This document shows, piece after piece, positions 8,314 through 16,767 of a stretch of 64,000 bases of DNA. Source of the DNA: Roseomonas sp. (GTDB lineage Bacteria > Pseudomonadota > Alphaproteobacteria > Acetobacterales > Acetobacteraceae); contig JAPSLO010000012.1 in the NCBI GenBank assembly GCA_031180725.1, positions 151,801 through 215,800 on the forward strand, written 5' to 3'. The position numbers were made by a program, and so were the translations under genes. Positions within the stretch are counted from its first letter, which is position 1. Each line of letters starts with the position of its first letter. The notes beneath the pieces are model-generated. The model made no database searches and was not told the DNA's origin. It was given only the letters and a program-made list of their open reading frames with translations.

Positions 8314-8907
8314 CTACCGCCGGCGCTCCGCCAGCGGGAACAGACCCCGCGGCGGCGGCTGCAGAGGCTCCGGCAGCCCATCCGGCATCGGCACGCCATG
8401 CGCGTTCAGTGTCATGGAGACCATGGTGTAGTAGCCGATCAGTGCGGTCAGCTCGACCACGCCCTTCACGCCGAAAGCCTCGCGCGCCGCCGCATAGGTG
8501 GCGTCGGAAACGCGGCCGTCATGCTGCAATTCGCGCGTGTAGTCGTACACCACCGCTTCCTGCGGATCGGTGAAGTCGGGCACGCGGCCGTCGCGGATCG
8601 CCTCCAGTACGGCGGGCGCAATGCCGGCCTGTTCGGCGACACGGGCGTGCACGTGCCATTCCACCTGGCTGCTCCAGCGGCGGCCGGTGATGCAGATTGC
8701 CAGTTCCGACAGACGCTTGGGCAACGAGGTGTTGAAGCGCAGCGCCTCGCCCAACGCGGACCAGCGGCCGGCGAGTTCCGCATTGTGGATGGCAGCGCGC
8801 AGTGGGCCGATGACCGTGCCGCGCGGGCCGGCAACGACGCGGTCCCAGACCTCACGCTGTGCCGCGTCCAGCTCCTCGCGGCCGGGCAGGGGAATGCGGG
8901 GCGACAT
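8314..8907 (-). CDS. Carboxymuconolactone decarboxylase / AhpD-like family protein
   Basis: All-helical protein, 197 aa, of the CMD/AhpD superfamily. The segments RLSELAICITGRRWSSQVEWHVHARVAEQAGI and GVVELTALIGYYTMVSMTLNAHGVP are typical of the 4-carboxymuconolactone-decarboxylase-like branch. The AhpD CxxC redox pair is absent, so a peroxidase role is unlikely and a decarboxylase or lactone role is possible. The start overlaps the stop of the CoA transferase gene by one base (TGATG), so translation is coupled. Confidence 0.85.
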   Translation of the reverse strand: MSPRIPLPGREELDAAQREVWDRVVAGPRGTVIGPLRAAIHNAELAGRWSALGEALRFNTSLPKRLSELAICITGRRWSSQVEWHVHARVAEQAGIAPAVLEAIRDGRVPDFTDPQEAVVYDYTRELQHDGRVSDATYAAAREAFGVKGVVELTALIGYYTMVSMTLNAHGVPMPDGLPEPLQPPPRGLFPLAERRR

Positions 8908-10115
8908 CAGACAACTCCCTTGGCGGCGAGGCCCGCCTGGTCAGCTTCGCTCAGGCCGAGTTCCGCCAGGACCTCCGCCGTGTGCTGGCCGAGCGTGGGC
9001 GGGGCGCGGTCGAAGACCAGTGGCGAATCCTGCATGCGGATCGGGCTGACCACCTGCGGGACGCTACCGGCCAGAGGATGCGGCAGGTGGCGCAGCATCT
9101 GCCGGTGCTGCACCTGCGCATCGGCGAAAACGTCGGGCACGGTGTTGATCGGGCCGCAAGGCACGCCGGCCGCATCAAGCAGTCCGGTCAGCTCGGCGCG
9201 TGTGAAGTCCTTGAAGCGCTCGGCCAGCAGCGGTGTCAGCGCGGACTCGTTTCGGACGCGATCGGCATTCTTGATGAAGCGGGGATCCTGCGCCCATTCG
9301 GGCTGGCCGATCGCCTCGCAAAGCTTCACGAACTGGCCGTCATTGCCGACGGCCAGCACGATGTAGCCGTCCTTCGCGGGGAAGACGTCCTGCGGCTGGA
9401 TGTTCGGGTGCCGGTTGCCGGCGCGATGCGGCACCTTGTTGCCGATCATCCAGTTCATCGCCTGGTTGGCCAGGAAGGCGGATTGCACATCCAGCATCGC
9501 CAGGTCGATGGTCTCGCCCTCGCCGGTGCGCTCGCGCTTCGCGATGGCGGCCAGGATGGCGACGGTGGCGTACATGCCCGTCATCAGGTCCACGATGGGC
9601 ACGCCCACCTTCTGCGGCGCGCCGTCGCGCTCGCCGGTCAGGCTCATCAGCCCACCCATGGCCTGGATCATGAAGTCATAGGCGGCCTGGTCGCGCCGTG
9701 GTCCGTCCTGGCCGAAGCCGGTGACGGAACAGTAGACCAGGGAAGGCTTAAGCGCCCGCAAGCTGGCCGCGTCCAGCCCGTATTTCGCCAGCGCGCCGGC
9801 CTTGAAGTTCTCCACCACCACGTCGCAGCGCTGGGCCAGCTCCTTTACCAGCGCCTGGCCCTCGGGTTTGGCAATGTCCAGTGTCACGCTGCGCTTGCCG
9901 CGGTTCACCGCCAGGAAATATCCGGCTTCCTTTGTCGCCGACCCGTCCTTCGCCTTCAGGAAGGGCGGCCCCCAGCTGCGCGTGTCGTCGCCCGCGCCAG
10001 GCCGTTCGATCTTGATCACGTCGGCGCCGAGGTCGGCGAGGATCTGGGTGGACCAGGGCGCCGCCATGATGCGCCCCAGATCCAGCACGCGGATATGCGA
10101 AAGCGGTCCCGGCAT
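8907..10115 (-). CDS. CaiB/BaiF family (class III) CoA transferase
   Basis: Transfers CoA between acyl-CoA and a free carboxylic acid. It has 402 aa from the ATG at 10115, starting MPGPLSHIRVLDLGRIMAAP, the standard family start, 2 bp after the GST stop; the longer track ORF enters the GST gene. Visible motifs are DLGADVIKIERPG, NRGKRSVTLDI, VVVENFKAG and the catalytic Asp in VPIVDLMTGMYA. It supplies the CoA ester that the operon's enoyl-CoA hydratase would use. The acid is unknown. Confidence 0.92.
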   Translation of the reverse strand: MPGPLSHIRVLDLGRIMAAPWSTQILADLGADVIKIERPGAGDDTRSWGPPFLKAKDGSATKEAGYFLAVNRGKRSVTLDIAKPEGQALVKELAQRCDVVVENFKAGALAKYGLDAASLRALKPSLVYCSVTGFGQDGPRRDQAAYDFMIQAMGGLMSLTGERDGAPQKVGVPIVDLMTGMYATVAILAAIAKRERTGEGETIDLAMLDVQSAFLANQAMNWMIGNKVPHRAGNRHPNIQPQDVFPAKDGYIVLAVGNDGQFVKLCEAIGQPEWAQDPRFIKNADRVRNESALTPLLAERFKDFTRAELTGLLDAAGVPCGPINTVPDVFADAQVQHRQMLRHLPHPLAGSVPQVVSPIRMQDSPLVFDRAPPTLGQHTAEVLAELGLSEADQAGLAAKGVV

Positions 10116-10117
10116 GA

Positions 10118-10726
10118 TCAGGCGTCCACGATCTCGGTCGCGCGCATGGAAGGCCGCGCGGCGAAGCCGCGCTGCCAATCGTCGAAGCGCGGGCAGCGTT
10201 CGCGCCAGCCCAGATCCGGGAAGCGGAAGTCCATATAGGCGCCGGCGATGGCGAAGGTGATCTGGGCGATACCCAGCGGCGCGGCCGCCACCGCCTCGAT
10301 CTCCTTCTCGATCGCCGGCAACACGGCATCCGTCTTCAGCTTGAAGGCGTCCAGCAGGGCGGGCAGCGGCGCCGGCTTGTCGCGCTCATTCCGCCACAGG
10401 ATGAGCAGGTCCAGGAAGCCATTGCCCAGGGCGTGGCGGCGCAGTTCCGTGAAGCGGGTCGTGCCTTCGCGCGGAATCAGCCGATGGCCGGCCAGGCTGT
10501 CCAGATATTCGACGATGACGATGCTGTCGTAGAGGACGGTGCCGTCCTCCAGCACCAGGGTTGGGATCTTCGCCAGCGGGTTGTCCGGCATCAGGTCCTG
10601 CGCCGGCTTCAGCATGGCGGCCACGGTGCGCACCGTGCGGATCCGGTCCGCCAGGCCCAGCTCATGCGCCGCCACCATCACCTTCCGCACGAAGGGCGAG
10701 CGCGGTGACCAGTGGAGCTTCATCAT
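10118..10726 (-). CDS. Glutathione S-transferase family protein
   Basis: 202 aa with the thioredoxin-fold N-terminus MKLHWSPRSPFVRKVMVAAHELGL and the glutathione-binding segment NPLAKIPTLVLEDGTVLYDSIVIVEYLD (cis-Pro in IPT, Glu/Asp-Ser region), followed by a helical C-domain. It is the first gene of the minus-strand catabolic operon. GSTs in such operons can act as isomerases or in detoxifying an electrophilic intermediate; which applies cannot be read. Confidence 0.88.
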   Translation of the reverse strand: MMKLHWSPRSPFVRKVMVAAHELGLADRIRTVRTVAAMLKPAQDLMPDNPLAKIPTLVLEDGTVLYDSIVIVEYLDSLAGHRLIPREGTTRFTELRRHALGNGFLDLLILWRNERDKPAPLPALLDAFKLKTDAVLPAIEKEIEAVAAAPLGIAQITFAIAGAYMDFRFPDLGWRERCPRFDDWQRGFAARPSMRATEIVDA

Positions 10727-10785
10727 GGGCGCCGATTCCTCCCGGACATGCCGGCCATCCCCAGTCTTGGGTCTTTAGGCCAGTC

Positions 10786-10796
10786 TTATGACATAA
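10786..10796. promoter_or_regulatory. Palindrome in the divergent GST / fumarase promoter region
   Basis: TTATG-A-CATAA is a perfect 11-bp inverted repeat in the 128-bp region between the divergently transcribed GST operon and fumarase genes. It is AT-rich against a GC-rich background, which fits an operator of a GntR- or LysR-type regulator. The GntR gene at the end of the minus operon is the obvious candidate, but this is not demonstrated. Confidence 0.4.
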
Positions 10797-10854
10797 ACGC
10801 TTCCGCCCGGCATCGTCCAGCCCTACACTGGCGGCGTCGGAGGAACTGGTCCGC

Positions 10855-11724
10855 ATGGGCATCACGTATGAGGCGGTGAAGGCACTCTCGGCGCAGCTCT
10901 ACGACTGGTCGCTGCGCAAGGTGCCGGACGACACCAAGCTGGGCCTGGAGCGCGCGCTGGAACGGGAAAGCCAGCACGGCGCCCGCGAGATCCTGAAGAT
11001 GATGCTGGGTAGCGCCCGGCGGGCGGAGCAGGAGGAGCGCTTCGTCTGCTCGGATGCCGGGGTGCCCGTGTACCATGTCACCATCGGCACGGCCGCACGG
11101 CTGGATGGTGACATCAAGCAGGCCATCAGCGACGGCTTCGACGAGCTGGTCGCCCGCATCAACCCGCCCCTGCTGAAGCATGTGACCAACCCGCTGACCA
11201 ATGAGCGCGGTTATAAGGGCAAGGATATGCCGCTGGTCACCTGGGACGTCGCCGGCGGCGCGGACTGGGTGGAGATCCTGTGCCAGCCCAAGGCGCTGGG
11301 CTCCGGCCGCTGGGCGGCGCTGGAGACCTTCTCCTTCCCTACCCTCGCGCAGATCGAGGAATATGTGATGAAGGTGGTGATGCAGGCGGGATCGCAGCAT
11401 TGCCCGCCGGTCATCATCGGCGTCGGCATCGGCGGCAGCTTCGACGTGGCGGCGAAGATCGCCAGCAAGGCCACGATGCGTCCGGTGGGCAGCGTGAATT
11501 CGGAACCGGTGCTGGCCGCCATGGAGGAAAGGCTGCTGCGCGCCGTGAACGCCACCGGCTTCGGCCCGATGGGCACCGGCGGCGATACCACGGCGCTGGC
11601 CGTGCACGTGGATTACGCCTCCGGCCACGGCTACACGCCGGTGGCCGTCTGCTTCAACTGCTGGATCAATCGCCGCACCCGCGCGCGCCTGCACGCGGAT
11701 GGCAGCGTGGAGCGCTTCGAATGA
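10855..11724 (+). CDS. Class I fumarate hydratase / L-tartrate dehydratase alpha subunit
   Basis: Iron-sulfur hydro-lyase large subunit, 289 aa. It matches the TtdA/FumA-alpha family: KMMLGSARRAEQEERFVCSDAG, the Cys of CSDAG, GKDMPLVTWDVAGG, GSQHCPPVIIGVGIGGS, GPMGTGGDTTALAVHVD and VCFNCWINRR. Three of these Cys (CSDAG, QHCPP, CFNC region) are the expected 4Fe-4S ligands. GGAGG precedes the ATG. The beta subunit follows with ATGA overlap. Fumarase, tartrate dehydratase and mesaconase share these motifs, so the substrate is open. Confidence 0.9.
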   Translation: MGITYEAVKALSAQLYDWSLRKVPDDTKLGLERALERESQHGAREILKMMLGSARRAEQEERFVCSDAGVPVYHVTIGTAARLDGDIKQAISDGFDELVARINPPLLKHVTNPLTNERGYKGKDMPLVTWDVAGGADWVEILCQPKALGSGRWAALETFSFPTLAQIEEYVMKVVMQAGSQHCPPVIIGVGIGGSFDVAAKIASKATMRPVGSVNSEPVLAAMEERLLRAVNATGFGPMGTGGDTTALAVHVDYASGHGYTPVAVCFNCWINRRTRARLHADGSVERFE

Positions 11725-12359
11725 CTACGTTGCGCAGGATCAGGCTGCCCATGACACCGGAGGAGGCGCGCAGCCTTCACGCCGGCGATGTCGTATTGCT
11801 GGACGGGGAAATCGTGATCTCCGCCGGGCTGCCCACGCATCAGCGCCTGCTGGACGCGGCGCGGGAAGGGCGCGATCCGCCCATGAACATCACTGGTGGC
11901 GCGCTGCTGCATCTCGGCTCTTATAGCCGGGACACGGCGGATGGCGGGCTGGAGGTGCTCTACATGAACCCCACCACCAGCACGCGCTTCAACGCATTGA
12001 TGCCGGAGCTGATCCGCCACTACCGGCTGACCGCGGTAGGCGGCAAGGGCGGGCTGGATGCCGGCTGTGCCCAGGCAATGCGTGACGTGGGCTGCGTCTA
12101 TTTTTCGGTGCTGGGCGGGGGCGCACCGTTGCACACTGCGGCGATCCGCGCGGTGAAGGAAGTGGCCTGCCACGACCTGGTCGCGCATTACCGCCTGGTG
12201 CGGCTGGGGGTGGAAGGCATGGGGCCGGTGACGGTCGGCATCGACGCGCATGGCAACAGCGTCTTCGCTTCTCTCCAGGACAATGCGCGCGCCAGTCTGC
12301 CAGGGATCATGGAGCAGCTCGCCGGGGAGCGTGCGGCGGCGCCGAAGCCCGGGGCCTAG
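11721..12359 (+). CDS. Class I fumarate hydratase / L-tartrate dehydratase beta subunit
   Basis: Small subunit of the two-part hydro-lyase, 212 aa from the ATG that overlaps the alpha-subunit stop. Motifs are RSLHAGDVVLLDGEIVISAG, AHQR-type THQRLLDA, MNPTTSTRFN and the GGKGGLDAGC loop. The longer track ORF beginning at 11280 is an out-of-frame extension through the alpha gene. The following 110 bp before the next gene hold no recognised element beyond a weak GGCTGG/CCAGCC hairpin. Confidence 0.9.
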   Translation: MTTLRRIRLPMTPEEARSLHAGDVVLLDGEIVISAGLPTHQRLLDAAREGRDPPMNITGGALLHLGSYSRDTADGGLEVLYMNPTTSTRFNALMPELIRHYRLTAVGGKGGLDAGCAQAMRDVGCVYFSVLGGGAPLHTAAIRAVKEVACHDLVAHYRLVRLGVEGMGPVTVGIDAHGNSVFASLQDNARASLPGIMEQLAGERAAAPKPGA

Positions 12360-12469
12360 CGTCGCGCAGAGCAAGTGATGCTAGGGCTGGCTGTTCAACC
12401 CAGCCGGCCCCGGGGCGCGATCCAGGGCGACAATTCGTCACCGCCGCCCCGTCTTCCCGGCGGGCCGGA

Positions 12470-13696
12470 ATGGTCTATGGGAGGGGTGTGAACGAATCGC
12501 CCCAGCCGCGGCGCAGCCCCGCCGGGTTGCCGCGCCTCGGCCCTCGGCGCCGGGCTGCACTGCGGCGCGAGCCGCCCGCACCCAGCCCGCGCCCCACCGC
12601 CGGCCGGCTGCGCTGGACGCCTCCGGCCCGGCGCGAAGACGGCCTACCCACCGGCGCCTGGCTGCTGGCCTCGGCGCTGGCGCATGCTTTGCTGGTCGCT
12701 GCCGTCCTGCTGGATTTCAGGCCCCCGCCGCGGCAGCCCGAGGTATCCGCCGCCAGCTTCGACATCGTTTTCGAAGGCGGCCCCCCCGAACGGCCGGAAG
12801 CCGAGCCGCCGCCCGGCCTGGAGAACCCGCCGGAGCCGCCGCCGATGGCACAGGCGCCGGCTCCGCCGCCCAGCCCCGCTGCGCCGCCCGAACCGGTCGC
12901 GCCGCCGCAGCCGCCGACGCCTGAGCAGGCCGTCCCCCCACCCGTCCCGCCGCTGGCGCAGCCTCCGGCGCCGGTGCCGCCTGTGGCCGCCATGCCGCCA
13001 CCGCCCACGCCGCCCCGGGCGGAGCCGGCGCGTCCTGATCCGCCCTCCGAGCAGGCCATCCTGCCGCCACTCCCTTCGATCGCGGAGATCCTGCCGTCAC
13101 CGCCGGCGCTTCGTCTGCGCGAAAGGCTGCCGGTGCCGCCCGAAACCCCGCCGGTGCCGCCACAGCAGGCGCCACAGCAGGCGCAACCGCAGCAGCCCCG
13201 CCCGCCCAGCCGCCCGCAGCAGGCGGCGCCGGCCTTCCCGCCGGGGACGCTGTTCGTGCCGGACGGTTTGCAACTCGGCCAGCCGCGACCGTCCCAGCCC
13301 CAGGCCGGACGGCGCCAGGCGCAGGGGCTGGACCTGACGGTGGATCCCCGAATCGCTGAAGGGCAGGCGCGGCCGGACCCCAATCTCAGCGTGACGGGCG
13401 CCGAGGTGGGCGCCGACTGGCGCGCCGCCTTCCGGCGCTGGCTGGACCAGAACATCCGCTACCCGGCCCGCGCGGCGCAGCTTGGGGAAAGCGGGCGGGT
13501 GAAGGTGCAGGTGATCGCGGCGCCGGATGGCACGGTGCGCAGCGTGCGGCTGGTGACGCCCTCCACCTCGCCCTCATTGAATTTCGGGACGACCTTCCCC
13601 TTCCAGGGCGCGCGCCTGCCGCCCTTCCCGCCGCCGGCCGACCCAAATGGCATCACCATTGACCTAACGGTGAACTACATCCTGATCCGGCGCTGA
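12470..13696 (+). CDS. TonB family protein, proline-rich
   Basis: Energy-transducer-like protein, 408 aa as drawn. A cytoplasmic basic N-terminus is followed by one membrane span (GAWLLASALAHALLVAAVLL, near residues 65-85), a very long Pro/Ala/Glu-rich spacer of some 220 residues, and a C-terminal TonB-like domain (RWLDQNIRYPARAAQLGESG, RVKVQVIAAPDGTVRSVRLV). The ATG at 12470 is used here; an in-frame GTG at 12488 follows GGGAGGGG, but the spacing is very short. No exbB/exbD lies nearby. It ends convergently with folC. Confidence 0.82.
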   Translation: MVYGRGVNESPQPRRSPAGLPRLGPRRRAALRREPPAPSPRPTAGRLRWTPPARREDGLPTGAWLLASALAHALLVAAVLLDFRPPPRQPEVSAASFDIVFEGGPPERPEAEPPPGLENPPEPPPMAQAPAPPPSPAAPPEPVAPPQPPTPEQAVPPPVPPLAQPPAPVPPVAAMPPPPTPPRAEPARPDPPSEQAILPPLPSIAEILPSPPALRLRERLPVPPETPPVPPQQAPQQAQPQQPRPPSRPQQAAPAFPPGTLFVPDGLQLGQPRPSQPQAGRRQAQGLDLTVDPRIAEGQARPDPNLSVTGAEVGADWRAAFRRWLDQNIRYPARAAQLGESGRVKVQVIAAPDGTVRSVRLVTPSTSPSLNFGTTFPFQGARLPPFPPPADPNGITIDLTVNYILIRR

Positions 13697-13706
13697 GCGG
13701 AGCTGG

Positions 13707-13725
13707 CCGGGGCAGCGCCCCCCGG
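13707..13725. terminator. GC hairpin between convergent TonB-like gene and folC
   Basis: CCGGGG and CCCCGG arms with a 7-nt loop sit in the 35-bp gap between two convergent genes. An alternative GGGGC/GCCCC pairing overlaps. No U-tract is visible, so this is only a candidate bidirectional terminator. Confidence 0.35.
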
Positions 13726-13731
13726 ATTGCC

Positions 13732-15039
13732 TCAGGCCCCGGTCTCCGTCGCCCCATCCAGCTTCAGTACCTCGCCGGCGAGGTACAAGCTGCCGCAGAT
13801 CAGCACCCGGGAGGGCGGTCCCTCCTTCGGGATGGCGGCAAGCGCCTGTTCCACCGTGCCGCCCGGCCGGGCCACCCCACCGCTGGCGGCGATGATGTCC
13901 TCCACCGACATGGCCAAATGCTGCCCCGGCTCCCGCACCGCCCAGAGCGTCGCGGCATGCGGCAGGAGGGGCTTGAGGAACTCCGGCGCCTGCTTGCCCG
14001 CCTTCATGCCCACCACCAGATGGGTCGGCCGGTCGGCGAAGTTTTCCGCCAGATGCTGGCCGATGACCTGCCCCGCGCCGGCATTGTGGCCGCCATCAAG
14101 CCACAGCTCCCAGCCCGGCGGCAGCATGGTGGTCAGCCGGCCAGCCAGACGCTGCATCCGGGCGGGCCAGGTGGCGCGCGGCAATCCCGCGGCGATGACG
14201 GATTCGCTCAGCCAGGGTGGGTTCCAGGCGCGCAGCGCGGCGATGGCAATGCCGGCATTCTCCGCCTGGTGCGGCCCGGGCAGGCCCGGCGCCGGCAATT
14301 CGTAGATCACCTGCCCGTCCTGCCAGTCGAGCCCGCCATCCGGCCGCCGCCGCACTTCCCAGTCGCGGCCGCGGGCCAGCAGGAGGGCTTCCTTCTCCGC
14401 CGCGACGCGGGCGATCACTTCCAGCGCCTCGGCCGGCTGGGTGCCGGTGGCGCAGGGAACGCCTGGCTTGATGATGCCGGCCTTCGCCTGGGCGATCTGG
14501 CCCAGCGTGTCGCCCAGGAAATCCATATGGTCCATGGAGATGGAAGTGATCGCGGTCGCCGCCGGCGCCTCGATCACATTGGTCGCGTCGAACTGCCCGC
14601 CCAGCCCGACCTCCAGCACCAGCAGATCCGCCGGCACGGTCGCGAACAAGTGGAACGCGGCGGCCATCGTCACTTCGAACACGGTGATCGGCTGGCCGGC
14701 ATTCACCCGCTCCACATGTTCCAGCGCGGCGACGAGTGCATCCTCCTCCACCAGCTTCCCGGCCAGCCGGATGCGTTCGTGGAAGCGCACCAGATGCGGC
14801 GAGGTGTAGACATGCACCCGCAGCCCCGCGGCTTCCGCGATGGCACGCAGGAAGGCGCAGGTGCTGCCCTTGCCGTTGGTGCCGGCGACATGGACCACGG
14901 GCGGCAATCTCCGCTCCGGATTGCCCATCGCGTCCAGGCAGCGCCGCAGCCGCCCCAGGCTGAGGTCGATCAGCTTCGGGTACAGGGCGTGAAGGCGCTC
15001 GATGATGGCGTCAGAGCGCGACGTCGGCACAGCCGTCAC
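13732..15039 (-). CDS. folC: Bifunctional folylpolyglutamate synthase / dihydrofolate synthase
   Basis: Cytoplasmic Mur-ligase-type ATPase of 435 aa that adds glutamate to dihydropteroate and to folates. Seen: the P-loop HVAGTNGKGSTCAFLRA near residue 55, TSPHLVRFHERIRL, EVTMAAAFHLFA, LEVGLGGQFDATNVI, ITSISMDHMDFLGDTLGQIA and LDGGHNAGA. Length and order are standard. The start codon overlaps the accD stop (ATGA), the common accD-folC pairing in proteobacteria. Confidence 0.96.
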   Translation of the reverse strand: MTAVPTSRSDAIIERLHALYPKLIDLSLGRLRRCLDAMGNPERRLPPVVHVAGTNGKGSTCAFLRAIAEAAGLRVHVYTSPHLVRFHERIRLAGKLVEEDALVAALEHVERVNAGQPITVFEVTMAAAFHLFATVPADLLVLEVGLGGQFDATNVIEAPAATAITSISMDHMDFLGDTLGQIAQAKAGIIKPGVPCATGTQPAEALEVIARVAAEKEALLLARGRDWEVRRRPDGGLDWQDGQVIYELPAPGLPGPHQAENAGIAIAALRAWNPPWLSESVIAAGLPRATWPARMQRLAGRLTTMLPPGWELWLDGGHNAGAGQVIGQHLAENFADRPTHLVVGMKAGKQAPEFLKPLLPHAATLWAVREPGQHLAMSVEDIIAASGGVARPGGTVEQALAAIPKEGPPSRVLICGSLYLAGEVLKLDGATETGA

Positions 15040-15965
15040 GCGGGCTTGGCTTCGGCCACCGGCTCGGGCGCGGGCAGGGCAGGCACCGGCTCGGGCACCT
15101 CCGTCGGTTCGGGCGGCAGCTTCTCCCGCAGCAGGGAGATCAGGCGGGCCAGGGTGGCGCGCATCTCATGGCGCTTCACCACCATGTCCAGGATGCCGTG
15201 CTCCAGCAGGTATTCGGCCCGCTGGAAGCCTTCTGGCAGCTTTTCCCGCACGGTCTGCTCGATCACTCGCGCGCCGGCGAAGCCGATCATCGCGCCCGGC
15301 TCGGCGATCTGGATGTCGCCCAGCATGGCAAAGCTGGCCGTCACGCCGCCGGTCGTGGGATCGCAGAGCACCACGATGAAAGGCAGCCCGGCTTCCTTCA
15401 CCATGCGCGTCGCGATCACCGTACGGGGCATCTGCATCAGGCTGATCGCACCTTCCTGCATGCGCGCCCCGCCTGAGGCGGTGAAAACGATCAGCGGCGC
15501 ATCCTGCAGCACGGCCAGCTTCGCGGCGGTGACCAGCGCCTCGCCCACACCGGCGCCCATGGAGCCGCCCATGAAGGCGAATTCGAAGGCGGCGACGACG
15601 GCGCGGCGGCCCTCGATGGCGCCCTGCGCCACCACCACCGCATCATCCATGGCATTCTTTGTCTGGGCGTCCTTCAGCCGGTCCGAATAGCGCCGCTGGT
15701 CACGGAAGCGCAGGGGATCCGCCGGCACTTTCGGCAGCTCGATGCGCGACCAGCCCTCATCCAGCGTCGCCTTGATGCGCGCCTGGGCGGACAGCCGCAT
15801 GTGATGGCCGCAATTGGCGCAGACAAAGAGATTCCGCTCCAGGTCGCGATGGAAGATCATCTGCTCGCAGGCTGGGCATTTGTGCCAGAGATTGTCCGGC
15901 ACTTCCCGCGGCCCGCCGAACAGGCCCTTGATCTTCGGCAGCGCCCAGTCGCTGATCCAGTTCAT
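15036..15965 (-). CDS. accD: Acetyl-CoA carboxylase carboxyltransferase subunit beta
   Basis: Transfers the carboxyl group from carboxybiotin to acetyl-CoA in fatty acid synthesis, with AccA. 309 aa with the N-terminal Cys4 zinc ribbon (CPACEQ, CANCGHHM near residues 30-55) and the crotonase-like domain (FEFAFMGGSMGAGVGEA, SGGARMQEGAISLMQM, PTTGGVTASFAMLGD, GFAGARVIEQT). The C-terminal tail is Pro/Glu-rich. It is first in the accD-folC operon. Confidence 0.96.
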   Translation of the reverse strand: MNWISDWALPKIKGLFGGPREVPDNLWHKCPACEQMIFHRDLERNLFVCANCGHHMRLSAQARIKATLDEGWSRIELPKVPADPLRFRDQRRYSDRLKDAQTKNAMDDAVVVAQGAIEGRRAVVAAFEFAFMGGSMGAGVGEALVTAAKLAVLQDAPLIVFTASGGARMQEGAISLMQMPRTVIATRMVKEAGLPFIVVLCDPTTGGVTASFAMLGDIQIAEPGAMIGFAGARVIEQTVREKLPEGFQRAEYLLEHGILDMVVKRHEMRATLARLISLLREKLPPEPTEVPEPVPALPAPEPVAEAKPA

Positions 15966-16038
15966 CTCGCTCCGGTCCCCGGGACACGCCAGACGGCGCG
16001 TGCCCGAGTAGGACCTTCACCGGCGCCGATGCAAGGCC

Positions 16039-16055
16039 CCGCCCCCTGGGGGCGG
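16039..16055 (-). terminator. GC palindrome upstream of accD
   Basis: CCGCCCCC and GGGGGCGG form an almost loop-less inverted repeat in the 113-bp gap between the TVP38-type gene and accD. It could end transcription from the upstream genes, but there is no U-tract. Confidence 0.25.
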
Positions 16056-16078
16056 CCCCGCGGGCCGGGCATGGGGGG

Positions 16079-16759
16079 CTATTCCTCCATCGCTCGGGCC
16101 GCGCGATGGCGCTGCAGCAGCCACAGGCCCAGCGCCAGGGAGCCGGCCAGCAGCAGCCCGGCGATGCCCAACTGCCATGCGCCATCCACCCGGACCCCCT
16201 TGCCCAGCAAGGCAAAGATGACGGTCTGCGGCAGGTAGCCGAGCGCGGAGGCGGCTAGGAAGGGCCAGGCGCGGATCCCGGCCATGCCGGCCAGCAGGTT
16301 CAGTGCGATGTTGCTGCCCACCGGTAGCATGCGCAGCGCCAGCGTCGCCTCGAAGGGGCTGCCGGCCAGGATGTCGTGCAGCGGGCGCAGGCGCTTGCCG
16401 AAGCGGCCGGCCAGGCGCTGCCGGGTCCATTCGCGCCCCAGCAGCCGCGCGAAGCCATAGGCCCCCAGGCAGCCAAGCGTCTGCGCCAGTAGGCCCAGCG
16501 CCGTGCCCAGCACGGTGCCGAAGGCATAACCCCCCAGGAAGGCGATGCCCTGCCGTGGCAGGCCGGCGCCGGTCAGCGTGGCGCCGACCATGACGAAAAC
16601 GAACTCGCCCCACAGCCCCTCGTCGCGGATCGAGCGGTCCACCCAGGCGGTGCCGGGCACGCCGCCCAACTGTCGCAGCACCACGCCCGCCGTGACGAGC
16701 CCGCCAGCCAGCAGCGCGAGTTTCAGCAGCGCGCGCCAGCCTGTCCGCCGAGGGGGCAT
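16079..16759 (-). CDS. TVP38/TMEM64 family (VTT-domain) inner membrane protein
   Basis: Polytopic membrane protein, about 226 aa from the ATG at 16759 (MPPRRTGWRALLKLALLAGG). The 368-aa track ORF is extended out of frame into the glycosyltransferase gene. Family marks are GATLTGAGLPRQGIAFLGGYAFG, FARLLGREW, ALRMLPVGSNIALNLLAG and a last hydrophobic helix before a basic tail. The VTT/DedA-like superfamily acts in membrane lipid handling or envelope homeostasis; the exact role is unknown. It sits 8 bp after the glycosyltransferase, so it is likely cotranscribed. Confidence 0.85.
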   Translation of the reverse strand: MPPRRTGWRALLKLALLAGGLVTAGVVLRQLGGVPGTAWVDRSIRDEGLWGEFVFVMVGATLTGAGLPRQGIAFLGGYAFGTVLGTALGLLAQTLGCLGAYGFARLLGREWTRQRLAGRFGKRLRPLHDILAGSPFEATLALRMLPVGSNIALNLLAGMAGIRAWPFLAASALGYLPQTVIFALLGKGVRVDGAWQLGIAGLLLAGSLALGLWLLQRHRAARAMEE

Positions 16760-16767
16760 GGGGCCGC

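Noticed and set aside
12475-13455. Gly/Ser-rich minus-strand ORF resembling a glycine-rich protein
   Set aside because: It is the mirror image of the proline-codon run in the TonB-like gene.
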